Counted from the stretch's first letter, positions 35,061-46,817 are shown. The stretch is DNA of 64,000 bases from Lucifuga dentata (GCA_014773175.1 VXCM01000764.1:62001-126000), one strand, 5' to 3'. A program made the numbers and translations. The notes: generated by a model not told the origin, from the letters alone.

Positions 35061-36270
35061 TAAACCCATTCAAAAGATTATGGAAATTCCCTTACTTCGT
35101 GTTTCTGAACCACCAATTTTTATTTCAAGTACAAAATCCAGAATTACATGCAATGGTTTACATTCAAAACCGCATGTTAGCTGCATGTTGCATCTAACCT
35201 TTTTGCAAACAGTATTCCAGCAGTTTTCTGAAAGTTTCCCTATCCTGAAAAAGTCGTTTGTTAGCCTATTATATTGTTGAATACAGATGTTTTGTATTTG
35301 GGCCTCTGTGAGGTGCAGACGCTCAAGTAAAAAGTTAAACACAAAAGCAGTTGTTGCCCTCATTTTGTCTCCAGATGTCAAAGGAGGTCGCCACATCGAA
35401 GGAGGACAAAAGTAGTTCCAACGAAGACAATACAAACTCCAAATCAATTCACACTTTTATCAAAGCAAAGTATCTTATGGGCTTATGATCGTCATGGATC
35501 TGTTTCTGGTTTATTACAAAGACGTGTTTAATGACTTTGGGTTTTTGACAAGCATTTAGTTTGAAGCATCTCAGTGTGTTTTTTTTGTTTGTTTTGTGGA
35601 CATTGGTGCAGGTAACAACACAGAACTGCTACAAGTGGCGTTGATGCTCAGACATCATCCAGAAAGCAGAACAGACATAAATACAGAATACCACCACAGA
35701 GATCCTTCCATATTCATCTTTCTGATATGATCAAATGATGACAGAATCTGCCAAATGTTGATCCAATTAATGTAAAATAACTTACTTTATCTACTGAGAC
35801 CCTATAGAGTGCTTTGAACATCTGATATTAAGTTGCAGCTCCTAAATTGTGCACAATCTACATCTCAAAGTCTGTTTCCAACGCACCTGTTTCTCTTCAT
35901 CTCCGAATTTGAGATGAATAAGGGATAATGGCTTTTAAATGGATTTTATGCCGTAATTTTACTCTAGTAAGCAATATTTTTTGCTTTCAGTGTAAGCTTT
36001 ACAGAAAATGTAAATGAAGAACAGTTCCACTGGATAAAAGCTACTTGACCTGCAAATGAATGAAAGTCAAAGGGGTCACATGTCCATGTCAGAGCCGATC
36101 CCTCAGCCTGCAAACTTCCTGCATGAATGTTTCTGCTGAAGTGTGAAATGGAAAGTAAAATAAATGCTTTCTTACCTGTTAAGTTGCCATTTGTGAGGAG
36201 AGATGTATCAGTGGAAGGCAAAGGTGTGTGTGTGTAGTCTGCTCGCAGACGTGTGTGTCAGAAAGGGGAG

Positions 36271-36303
<33 letters not shown>

Positions 36304-36406
36304 GAAGCAAATCTTTTCATCAGAGATGGACGAATGATGTCGTTCTTACAGTCATTGCGACCTGTAACAGTTCTTTCATATACACTTTGTCATAATGACA
36401 CTGTGC

Positions 36407-36408
<2 letters not shown>

Positions 36409-36467
<59 letters not shown>

Positions 36468-36547
36468 TTGATTGTACTCATGCATGATCTCAAAGGCTGT
36501 GTCATAGTGATGCTGGAAACAAGCCGGCATAAGCGGAGAGAAAAACA

Positions 36548-36590
<43 letters not shown>
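36409..36590. repeat. Opposed (GT)n and (CA)n microsatellites
   Basis: An about 58-base GT tract (36409-36467) is followed, after about 80 bases, by an about 40-base CA tract (36550-36590). The two tracts are complementary, so one strand could fold back with an 80-base loop. Confidence 0.9.
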
Positions 36591-36591
<1 letters not shown>

Positions 36592-37689
36592 GATACACAC
36601 ACTTTCAGTTTGAGTGGGTGAATTTTCATCTTTCATCCCTCATTTTCTCTTATGTTGTTGGTCTTTTTGACTTTAAAGGGCAACGTACATTTTAATGGCA
36701 CAACACACACATACACCACTTATCAGAGAAATGAAAAGCATGCAGTACATGATCATAGTCAACATATGAATTTTGTGATTTTGCTTGTAGTTTGATCAGA
36801 AACATTTGCTGCTGTTGTAGAAAATTTAGGAAAAATTCATGATTATACTTGCAGTTTTTTTTTACATTTTTGTGGTGCAGAGATCCATGAAACAGATACA
36901 AAACGTACTTACAACTGAATATGGATGCATTAATGATGATCCCTATATAGTATAAAATATATATATATAGATTAGTTATTTTTATTTGGTGTGTATTACA
37001 TGGCATCCCGAAATAGACACTGCATAGCAACAGTGTATTGGATTTATGCAGTTGTGGCAATGAAAGCACATTCTGTGGCACAGAACTGTGATTAGAAGTC
37101 AAAAGAGCAGATTTATGCTCAGTTGAAGTGCCTTTGAGCAAGGCCTCAACCATGTTCCCACAGAGCTGCTCACCAGCCAGCAGTAAAAGATATAGAATCA
37201 CTCAGAACCTGTTTGGGTGTGAATGTGAAATCTGTATAAAGTTAAGATATTGGTGGAAAAAAAAAAAAAAAAAAAAAGCAAGACAACCAAATTTCTATGA
37301 GTTTCCCTGAAAAAGAAAGTTCTATAGCTGGATTTGCATTGAGACCTTTAATTCAAAACTATATCAAATATTCAAAATTTATCAAAATATACAGCAACCA
37401 TGCGTAGGAGTAATTCATTTATGTAGAAAAAGGAATAAATCTTATGAGACATGATATGAATAAAACAAGAGAATTTTTAAGGCTTCAAGTTGGTTGGTAC
37501 ATGAAACTTAAATACATTTAAAATTTTTCTTCAAGAAACAGGATGTCAAATCAGATTTTTATTTTTTGACTATATTGTCATAAGCACAATTTGTGTCTCT
37601 TCCGTCCTACATTAAAGCTACGAAAGGTCATCTAGCTTCATGTCACAGTAATGTAAAAGCTGTGTGTGTGTGTGCGTGTGTGCGTCACA

Positions 37690-37880
37690 CTAAGACTGAG
37701 AGTCAGTCATGAGTGTGTATGGCGGTGGGTGAGATGGTGGTTGGGTTTCGTAGCGGTGTGGGGGTGAGCTCAGAGGTGCCGAAACGGGCTCTGATTCCCG
37801 GTATGAAGAACTTCAAACCTCCCCTGTGATGCAGCAGCAGCCCGGCGGCCCCGTATCGTCTCAAAACCCCGAAACTGCTG
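37690..37880 (+). other. CpG-richer spot with a 36-codon open frame
   Basis: Within A/T-rich DNA this segment has many CpGs and starts an open frame, ATGGCGGTGGGTGAG at 37719, that ends after 36 codons with KNFKPPL and a stop. I recognise no family. It could be an unannotated small exon, a CpG-island remnant, or chance. Nothing here proves coding. Confidence 0.25.
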
Positions 37881-38410
37881 ACAAGAAACTTTACTTTCAG
37901 CTGTTAAAGGGGCTGTTTGACATTTTTGATGAGAAGCTTTGAAGTTTTTTAAAATGAGAAATAGGCACAATTTATATGTTTCAGAGATCAATAAGTTTTC
38001 ATAATAAGTTAGTTTCATAATAAGTTCCCACTCTGGGTAGTGTAAAAAAGTGACAAAAGTAGAACACAAAGGTACCATATAACACAGTTTACACACAAAA
38101 TACATGAAGCAAAGTGCATTTAAGATTTACAGTGATTAATGGTTGATATTGCAAATTTGAAATGATCTGGTTTTATAAGTGAAATTGTCTTTTTTAAGTG
38201 AGACTTTGCAATTTTTTTCCCAAACACATCAGGCTCCAGCTTATAAAGAGTAATCTGATAATTTAGTAAAAGCAAAATCAAACCAAAACGTGACAAAATG
38301 GTTGTGACCGTATTTTCTTGTTAAGGTCTAAAGTTGGTTTGTGGCAATGTTATTCCTGTTATCCAGTATTTGTTCTTTTTATCAGTCATTCCAACTGAAA
38401 ACTTAAAATT

Positions 38411-39159
38411 TTAAAGGACCATACCAGCCATTTTGATGTTTGAACATAATGTATTTAATTTTCATACACGTAACATTACTGACAATCATTTCCCAAAGCA
38501 TACTACTGGAACGGTGCGTTATAAAACATTTTTCCTACCTTCCAGACCGCCATTGGTTTCAGTTCATTCTGGGACGCTATTAAAATCAACTTGTTGATAC
38601 TTGAAACGTTCTTGGGATAGGTAATCCATGATCGTGAACAAGATGTGAATTCAGGTTGTTTTGTTTTTTTTTTTACAAATAATTTTAGTGTTTAAGTGCA
38701 ATAAAAAGTGCGGAGTGATCTGAAAGTGGTTCCTAGTGGTGCATTCAAGTGCTGTAGTGAAGAACTGACAACAGGAAGCATTTTGAGATCACTCCGNTTC
38801 CTAGTGGTGCATTCAAGTGCTGTAGTGAAGAACTGACAACAGGAAGCATTTTGAGATCACTCCGCGTTTTGTATTGCACATAAACATTAAAATTACATAA
38901 CTTCTAAAACAAAACCTGAATACGTCTTGTTTGTGATGAAGGATTACCTATCCCAAGAATGTTTCAAGTATCAATAAGTTGATTTTAATAGCGTACCAGA
39001 ATAAACTGAAACCAATGGTGGTCTGGAAAATAGGAAAAAAAATGTTTTAATTCACCGTTCCAGTAGTATGCTTTGGGAAATGATTGTTTGTAATGTTACC
39101 TGTATGAAAATTGAATATATTAGGCTCAAACATGCAAAATGGTTGGTATGGTTCTTTAA
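38411..39159. mobile_element. TTAA MITE copy 6, rearranged into a long palindrome
   Basis: Both halves derive from the same side of the element, in opposite orientations. The left half (about 38411-38722) and the right half (about 38855-39159) each carry the AGGTAATCC/GGATTACCT and CCAGAATGAACTGAAACC-type landmarks. The true spacer is about 65 bases of foreign sequence, from GAAAGTGGTTCCTAG to GGAAGCATTTTG. The spacer appears doubled because 38730-38796 recurs at 38798-38864 around an N at 38797. Ends are TTAAAGGACCATACCAG and GGTATGGTTCTTTAA. Confidence 0.85.
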
Positions 39160-39968
39160 AACAGAAATCAGACAGCTGGCTTCAGATATCAGCATCATTT
39201 AGCATAAAGATTTTCTAAGGCCATGTGTAGGTAATATACTGGAATTTTTCAGAATATACAAATTCACACAAATACATCCAATTAAATGCCAAAGATAATA
39301 AAATCTACAGCTTTATCCTATATGACGAGGCGAACGGGATGTATCTTGGATCTAAATTTAGCTTATTTAGAGTTTTTCCTCCTCTACTGCCTGCGTTTCA
39401 GTCTGTTGTGTCACTTTAAGTTCTAAATATCCGGAGGATCATTTCAAGAGGCGTTTTATTTTAATTTCTCCTTCAGAATTCCAATAAATTCACAACATTT
39501 TATGGATAAATAAGTCTGTTTATAAAGACTGCTTTAAAACAGACAACCTAAAGACATGTTTTCATTGATGATTTATTATATAAATACCAAAAATGACTAA
39601 ATTTAATTGATGTTTCAGAAAACATCTTGACCCAGGCTGTAATGGGAAACTTATTTTTGAGGTTCAGCAAAATTAAAAAAAAAAAAAAAAANAAAAAAAA
39701 AAAAAAAAGCATCAAATTTAAAAACAACTGGATGTTTTCTGGATCACAAACGATCAATATACCCTGTAAAATTTTGATGAGAGAATCTAGTCTAAGATGA
39801 GAAAAGTCATGAATGACCCATTTAGAGAAACAATTTTAGTCGTGCGTAGTGCATCTATGAAACCCATCTGAGTATGATAAAATAAACCTGCTTCCTCTAA
39901 ACATGTTGACACACTTACACACCTGTACATACCGAATAAAGCTAAATTTCATCTGATATCATCTACTA

Positions 39969-40000
<32 letters not shown>

Positions 40001-40060
40001 CACAAGTAACTTTTACACACAGACACACACAAGGAGCAAGCGGGAGTACAGAACTTTCTC
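39160..40060. other. Intergenic stretch downstream of slc3a2
   Basis: A/T-rich, with A homopolymers near 39675-39708 (N at 39692) and 39973-40000. No gene or element was recognised. Confidence 0.5.
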
Positions 40061-40066
40061 TTTATT
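40061..40066 (-). terminator. slc3a2: Candidate poly(A) signal of slc3a2
   Basis: TTTATT on the plus strand is AATAAA in the gene sense, about 650 bases after the stop codon, followed by GAAAGTTCTG and GT-poor sequence. It would give a 3' UTR of about 0.65 kb. Earlier variant signals cannot be ruled out. Confidence 0.4.
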
Positions 40067-40716
40067 CATTTCCGGTTCAGCTCAGGTGCCGTACGATGCA
40101 ATTTTGTGAACTGAAAGTCTTAAACATGCGACTGAGTTTTGATGCAACTCTTTTTCATTTGTTTTTCAAGTGCAATTCTTCACAAAAAACAAGACAGGAA
40201 AACATTTTAGTCCAAGAAACAATGTAAAATGGATTTTAAAAAAAAACAATTCCTAAAATTGAAAATAAAACAAGCCCTGTAAGAATGTTTCCAGAAATGC
40301 CCAGAGAAGAATGGAATGTATTTCACGCCTTTGGATGACCAAAGGTATTCAATAAAATGACAAAAAAAAAAAAAAAAAAAAAGGCTCATTTTATGAGTGC
40401 ATGTCTGACAAAGCTGCATCTTTTCCTACAGAAAAAAATGAAACTAAAATCTTTTTACCTCATAAAAATTTTTTAAAATCCATATTTACTGTGGACTGAG
40501 TTTGTACTGGTAAACATTTTCTTTACTTTCACTGATTTTTCAGACTTAGTTCTTCTCTTCCTGACTAATAAACTGGCAAAACGTTCTGCATATGGTGGTA
40601 ATAAAAAACAAAAAACAAGTCCTGCATATTTTGCGTATACCGCCTTATTCCTAAAGACTAGGATTAAATTTAGCTTCATGTTTTAAAGGCAGCTTTCCTA
40701 TAGCTTGGTGCCATCC

Positions 40717-40925
40717 TTAGCCAGCATAGGGGAAGACTAGCAGGACCCCGTGTCCGGGGCCAATGGTGATTTTGTCCAGACTGATGGAGGAGTCTGTCTT
40801 CAGCTCTGGATCAGTGGACAGCTTCACCTTGCCGTTCTCTGGCAACTCCACCCCAGCTACAGGAAGAAAGAAGGTGGTGTTAAACAAAAAAAAAGAACAC
40901 CTTTAACCAGTATGCAGCAGAAACT

Positions 40926-40968
<43 letters not shown>

Positions 40969-43900
40969 AAAGTGAGCGTTGTGTAGGATTGGCTCAAATG
41001 TATGTATGTATGACAGTATTTAAAGTTAAGTGTAGATATGGTTTTTATAGTGTGCATGTGTGTGTGGGTGTGTATAGATTGACATGTATATATTTTTTTC
41101 ATTTTTATTTTAGTTAGATCTTTTTTCTACTGTTTCTAATTTATTGATGGATTGTGGATTTTTTTTTTTTTTTNTTTTTTTTTTTTTTTTAGGGGGTGGT
41201 GGTCAGGTTGAGAGGTGGTTTGTTTGGCTGAAGGGGTTGAAGATGCCATACACATACAGATCTGTTTTTTGATGGTTTATTCACAGTAAGCTATTGATGC
41301 CTGTATAAGAAAAGCAATTTAAAAAAAAAAAAAAAAAAAAAGGGACAAGAATTTTCCCAATCCCATTTTAAGGATTTAACAACTTACCTGTCAGATTCAG
41401 CTTGACTGTAGCAGGTGTTGATCCCCAGTTAACCACTGTTATGTATCTCTCGCTCTGGTCCCATAGACGGAGGAAAGCGAGGGATGTGGCGGAGGAATGG
41501 AGAGAGTAATAGTCGCCATAGAGGAGAGAGCGCTCTTTGCCTCGGAGGTCGCTGAGCAATTCAAACCACTTCAAAACAGCCCTTTGCTCCTTCCTCTCGG
41601 CCTGGGAGAATTAAATGCTAGTTATTAAAAAAAAAAAAAAAAAAAAACACACAAGAAGCAAAGAGAATAAACAGCTCAGACCAGACGAGATGAACCCCAG
41701 TGCATTCTTACCTCTACAGACTCGTGAACAACAGCTCCTTCAGCAGGTTCATGCTCTACGTCCCAGACCATGACAGGAGATCCTTTATCCTGGTAGGGAT
41801 ACGGAGAGTGGGGAGACAAAGGGTGAGGCAAATTTCTGGCGTCATTCATTTCTCCTGCATATCCCAAAGAAATCAAAACGCCTGAACGTTCAGTCCATCC
41901 GTTTTTATCTCGTACCTGCGCCTGAAGCCCGATCTCATCTCCATAAGTGAACACGGGGGTCCCCGGCATGGTGAACAGCAGCAGCTGGTAGAGGCGGACC
42001 AGNATCTCCATAAGTGAACACGGGGGTCCCCGGCATGGTGAACAGCAGCAGCTGGTAGAGGCGGACCAGAGCTGGGGTCCCCGCCTGCTTCGACATCTGG
42101 TCCCATTGGGCGGCCCCGAGACCCCAGCCCAGATTCCTCTGCAGAGACTGGAGGTTGTTCATGGCCTGGATATGCTCCGCTCCTGCAGATACATACACAC
42201 ACACACAACAGGTCAGCTGGGATGCATCATTATCGCTTCATTTTCATTAAAAAAAAAAAAAAANAAAAAAAAAAAAAAAGGGACAGTCCGCCAAGTTTTA
42301 GCAGTTATGAGTAAAAGTCAGTGGAAAAAAGCATTTCGGCTTACCGCTGCCATTGGTGCTGAGCAGGTCGGACAGGATGAGATTTGCAGCAGAGGTATTT
42401 ACAAGCATAGCTATTTCTCCAGCTGAAATACCTTCCACCACACCAATCAGAGCTCTGAGGAGAGAATGTGACAAGCTTAGCCGGAATCATCAATCATAAA
42501 TGTGTTAAATAGTATTTGAGGGAGTATTTGCAAGTAGGGCTCAACTGCTGCTTGGATTTCAATTAGATGCATGCAGTTAATTAGCTTTTTCTCTTTTACC
42601 CATAATATTTTTGCTGACAGGTAGCTGACCCCTCCTGCATAAAGTCTTATTTAAAGTAAATTTGTGTTATTCTTCAACTCCTCCACAAGGTGTCGCTTTA
42701 CCATTATGTAGCGTGTTAGCTTTACTTTCCTGTGGATGTGTTCCTTGTTTGACTCTGATCTCCCTGCTGTGCTGGAATGGTTTTAATCCCTGTCTTTCCT
42801 CAGGACACAATGTCCTCAAACCCAACAAACGCACAGCCACACCATTTTTTAATGCCTCCAAAGTTACTCTATACTGTTGTTCATTCAAGTTGCATGTCTG
42901 TTCTTTTGCGTTTCTAGATAAAGTCTCTTTATATGCAGAGAAAGAGGAAACTACATTACCTCTTCTTGGAGCCATCAGTGTGGTTGCCCGGAACAGCCTG
43001 AACTTTTGACCAATCAGGAGAAGAGGCTGCAAGATTTAGGTCAGATACCTTGATGCCATCAACACCCAAATTCAGCCAGTACTCTGCTGCATCCTGTGGA
43101 ACCGTTTTAGTGTAAGAAAACAGAAACATAAATGCAAAAATCAAATTCAGCCTTTCTCACACTAAAGTACAGATGACTGAACACAGACAAAGTTAAATAT
43201 GGAAGATTAATTCAAGATGAGATGAGATGATTTAATGCTCATCTTCTCGCAGCCTCCACTTTCAAAGTTTACTATTAAAATGTGTGCAAAGAGCCACATG
43301 CGTTACTGTGACCTACCGCGAGTTCCTTCATCATGTCCTCTGGAACATTATCACTGCTGAACCAAGCATCAGTTCCCAGGTAGTTTGGAGTCAAGTCCAA
43401 CACCACAGAAATGTCTGAGAAAAAAAACAGTACATCAAAATTAAATGATGAACAATAATAAGCCTGGATTTCTTCTATAGATATAGAATGAAGCCACAAA
43501 AAAAGCTGATTTGAGGTTTGACACTTAGTTTTTTTACAATTGTCTGACTACCCACCCTTCTTGTGGGCCTTCTCCAGCAGAGCGAGCAGCTCTTCCTGTG
43601 TTCCTTGACTCGGGTCGATGTCTTTCAGCTTCAGGGTGTTCGGCTGGTTGGCCTGGACATTGTGAAGAGGGCCAACAACCAAGCCTTTCACCTTTAGATT
43701 GTTCATGTTGTCCAGCTTTTTCTCAACACCTACAGAGAAAGAAAATGTAAAGAAAGATCTCCCTTACAACGTCGAAATAAATGCAACACCTTATATGATG
43801 GAATAGCTCATGGCAATCAAGATAAACAGAATTCTGTTTTGTAGCTCTAAAACATTATTTGTGCAGCTATTTTTGATTGTATATATTTTTAAAACCTCAC

Positions 43901-45516
43901 CGAGTTTTTAACATCTGAATCAGAGCCATCTTCAATTGTTTCTAGTATTTTCCACGCAATAGAAGAAGACATGGTTGTTTTTTAATTTTTTTCATGGCTA
44001 TTAAAAAGCTATTTTGTTTTGGGACTATATTCCCTGGCGGAGACATACATTTTGTTTTGTGTAGCTCCATGTTAGACAGATTAAATTAAGTAACTTTGAA
44101 AGACATTCATAAAGTAAATAGAACTAAATGTATGAAAGGGAACAGGGCCAGAGGGTTAGCAAGAAAGGGCTGGTTTGACAGGTTAGGAAATGGCTGAGAA
44201 AAAGAGGTGGAATTTTGGGGGGGGATGCTGCCATTTTTTGTTTTTTTTTGGCTTAGTATTGACTGAAGGCAGGAGCATGTGACTTGAGTGCCTCCACAGC
44301 CTCTGGCCATGTGAAGTCTGAGGACAAGGAGATCTTTTTCATGAGAACAACACCGAGTCACATGTGGTTGCTGGAATGCTGCCTTGCCTGTTGAAACCCA
44401 AGTGCTCCCAGAAATCCAATGAGTTCTTCCTGCCTGTTCATTTTACCATAAATTATCATTTAACAATTAAAAGTATTAGAAAATATGTTTTTTTTAAATC
44501 TCTTTTGAAAGCTAAAACGAGTCGTAAGATGACAGAGAGTGATATAAAATGTGACTTTTCTACTTATCTGAAAACTAGAATCAATTTCAGCAGACCACTT
44601 TGAAATTTTCACACTGCCACGAACAAATTTATTGCATTTGTTAACCCTCAACCTCAGATCTAAGTAGCAGTGATAAAGAGGTGACGAGTAACTTTTTTTT
44701 ATGTCCTTTAGACCTCGAGTCATTCCGTGTCAGCCTAGTCAGCAAGTTGGTATCTAGCCAGTTGAAACTGCCCAGGTACAGCTTAGGAAACCCAAGACTT
44801 TGCCACAAGACTTATCCCTCATGAATTAGAGTGTGGCTTACCACACCAAGACCAGAGTTTTTTTGTAAAAAAATAACTGCATAGTCCTGCTTTGCTTGTA
44901 TGGAAATAAGGACAAGTAAAGCACAAAGTTACATGTATTCAGCCAAAAAAGAGCAATGCTTATGGCTAAAGTTCTTAGTGTTGTGTGGGTCCATTATAGG
45001 TTTAAAATACACCCTAATTTGCTTATTACTATAGACAAATACTCTACCTTTGAGTCCATCAGCACAAAAGGCGTTCACATTTGAGATCTGGTACAGAGGT
45101 CCATTGTTCCACCAGTTCATCTCTGGGATGGGTTTACAGCGAGGGGCCTGGACTATGATCACTATGGCTCCAGCAAGCATCCCCATCCAGCCAAGCCAAA
45201 ACAGCACCAGGAGGACCCAACGAGTTCGCACCCACCTAGGCAGAAAAACACGAGGGAACATTTTCTATGGTGACCTGTGATTTTATACTTCTTTTGTTTT
45301 ATACAACTCTCTGAGTTCTTACCCTGGAGTGCCGGCAACCTTCATCAGCTCCTCTTTGGACAGGCCAGTGAAGGTAACTTCATCTTCAGGAATCTTCAGC
45401 TTGACGCTGCCATTCTTTTCTCCGCCTGCCTGGCCATCGTCTGTGATGGGCTGCTTCTCTGGGTCCACCTCATTGAGCTCCACTTCCTTCATGTCGATCA
45501 CTGTGTCCTTACTCAT
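40717..45516 (-). CDS. slc3a2: SLC3A2, 4F2 cell-surface antigen heavy chain (CD98hc)
   Basis: A type II membrane glycoprotein that carries SLC7 light chains (such as LAT1) to the plasma membrane and modulates integrin signalling. Coding exons: 45516-45323, 45235-45048, 43729-43556, 43414-43317, 43093-42960, 42454-42345, 42182-41916, 41789-41712, 41601-41388, 40856-40717. Removing a 67-base assembly duplication in exon 7 gives 509 residues, near the usual 4F2hc length. The cytosolic tail is about 1-70, the membrane segment 71-95 (WVLLVLFWLGWMGMLAGAI), then QAPRC with C98 placed where the light-chain disulfide forms. WWNNGPLYQI opens the glucosidase-like barrel; MPGTPVFTYGDEIGL ends it. The protein finishes with VLLVFPYAG. 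N-glycosylation sequons: NHT, NTS, NLT. The family lacks catalysis. Kozak A at -3. Which fish slc3a2 duplicate it is cannot be told. Confidence 0.95.
41790..41915 (-). other. slc3a2: 126-base slc3a2 intron that stays open in frame
   Basis: Donor CAG|GTACGAG and acceptor CCCTACCAG|GATAAAG. The length is divisible by three and there is no stop, so retention would insert 42 residues after GDEIGLQAQ, before DKGSPVMVWD. Mammalian 4F2hc has only a short loop between these points, which supports splicing. Automated ORF calls run straight through it. Confidence 0.7.
41937..42069. repeat. 66-bp duplication around an N inside slc3a2 exon 7
   Basis: Bases 41937-42002 recur at 42004-42069 with N at 42003. 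It duplicates the codons around VRLYQLLLFTMPGTPVFTYG. Removing one copy gives a 200-base exon and joins the phases on both sides, so the break is an assembly artefact. Confidence 0.92.
43995..44100 (-). mobile_element. Short TTAA-MITE interior fragment in an slc3a2 intron
   Basis: TTTTGGGACTATATTCCCTGGCGGAGACATACAT-type sequence and AAGTAACTTTGAAAG match the middle of the MITE family. No ends are present. It lies in the large intron between coding exons 2 and 3. Confidence 0.6.
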
Positions 45517-46629
45517 GTTTATCCTTGTTTATGTGTTATTTCTGTGAGGGGGACAGAAGGAAAAAGACAAAATTATTTTCAAGAAATGGGTACAAATGGA
45601 AAAATACACAGACAGGTTAGGCTCATAAAAGTGTTATTCCCAGCCTAACAATGCAGAAATTAAAGTGTTAAGGCAAGACACAAAAGCAATTCAAAGACAC
45701 AAAAGCAAGTTACAAAGACATAAAAGTTACAAAGACATAAAATCTAAATAAATAAAAGTAAATTAAAATGTAAAATAGAATCAATAAAACAGTTTAAAGG
45801 TGAATTCACAGAAAGTCAGCTCATGACTCCGCTTTCCATTTCCTTGGTTTCAGCCACTTAGCCTCTGTTAGCTTAGCTTTTCAATCGAGCATCCGAGTCG
45901 AGAAAAACCAAACGACAAGTTAAAACTTGCCTCTTATAACCACACTTCGTAAGATTTTGTCGCTGTATTTTGATTCTGAATGTAATGTTGCTACTTTGCT
46001 AACTATTTAACAGTTGTTTGAGTAAATTTAGCCCATCACTTACTAGAAACGCGAAACTACAAAGATAAGGGGTATATCAGCGGAAACGAGTCAGCCTTTA
46101 CAATAAGAGCGTTTCAATATCCAATATACCACGTTTAAATTAATTTGAGAAATACAATAATTCATCAAAAGCGTCTAAAATTTTTATCTTCACTATTGAC
46201 TTATTATTTTACAACGCTTTATTTATTTATTCTACTTCAGTTTTGTATTGAATACATTTCGCGTATTTATTGTACCGGATGTCTACTCTTCCTTAACCTG
46301 TGTAGTTACTTTACAGAACACCTTTAGAACATCTGATGAAAATGGAAAAACACAAAATACACCACAGAAAATCAATCTTTTAAACTTTTTAATTAAACAC
46401 ACCGATTTAAGCCTTGTCAACTGTGTTAACTCTAACATATGGACCGTTTTAGAAATGGCTGATATATTATTTAATAGCCTTCTTTAAGATGATGAAATAG
46501 AGCCCATCACTTTACATCACGTGTTGAAACACGATTCAGAACCTCCCTTTGTCTAACTTATCTCACTAAAAAGTTTTTAACAAAGAATTCTATTGCAGTT
46601 TTTTTTTATGGAATAAATAGTACACTTAC

Positions 46630-46708
46630 CTGTAAAACAACGTTCAGGTCCGGTTTTCTTTATTTTCTTTAGTTCTTTGTCGTTGGTCTCCAGTAATCTG
46701 GTTAATGT
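46630..46708 (-). other. slc3a2: Noncoding first exon of slc3a2
   Basis: In the gene sense this ends in a consensus donor, TTTTACAG|GTAAGTG. It is followed about 1.1 kb later by the acceptor CCCTCACAG at 45542-45543, which leaves 25 bases of 5' UTR before the ATG. The start is placed about 25-30 bases after the TATA box, so it is approximate. Confidence 0.6.
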
Positions 46709-46732
46709 GATTACAAACAGGAGCCTGGCCTG

Positions 46733-46740
46733 TATTTATA
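46733..46740 (-). promoter_or_regulatory. slc3a2: TATA box of slc3a2
   Basis: TATTTATA on the plus strand reads TATAAATA in the gene sense, 100 bases upstream of the donor of the noncoding exon. GGCGGAGAAACC and CAGGCGGTAAC just upstream are GC-rich. Mammalian SLC3A2 responds to ATF4, but I did not see a clear CARE site here. Confidence 0.55.
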
Positions 46741-46779
46741 GTTACCGCCTGGTTTCTCCGCCTACAAGGCAAAGACCCA

Positions 46780-46786
<7 letters not shown>

Positions 46787-46817
<31 letters not shown>
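46787..46817 (+). repeat. (CT)n microsatellite upstream of slc3a2
   Basis: A dinucleotide tract of about 31 bases some 50-80 bases upstream of the TATA box. On the gene strand it is a GA tract, a position where GAGA-type factors or length variation might matter. Confidence 0.85.

Larger units (their letters stand above)
30622..38410. other. Gene-poor stretch between the ELM2/SANT gene and slc3a2
   Basis: No exon with family similarity was recognised. It holds three related dispersed repeats (about 30970-31335, 33700-34260, 34740-35060), an inverted repeat at 33464-33512, opposing GT and CA microsatellites at 36409-36590, and CpG-richer spots near 31780-32060 and 37690-37880. Undetected 5' exons of the minus-strand ELM2/SANT gene could lie here. 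One donor-like site, CTTAACAG|GTAAGAAAG, lies near 36176 in the minus sense. Confidence 0.45.

Noticed and set aside
35070..35447. 125-codon frame on the minus strand in the gene-poor region
   Set aside because: No similarity recognised, and no neighbouring exons or promoter.
36692..37201. 169-codon frame on the minus strand
   Set aside because: A/T-rich composition with no motif; its right end overlaps a TTTGAGCAAGGC-type fish repeat fragment.
42106..42426. Plus-strand frame over slc3a2 exons 6-7
   Set aside because: A shadow of the minus-strand gene that crosses an N and a poly-A run.
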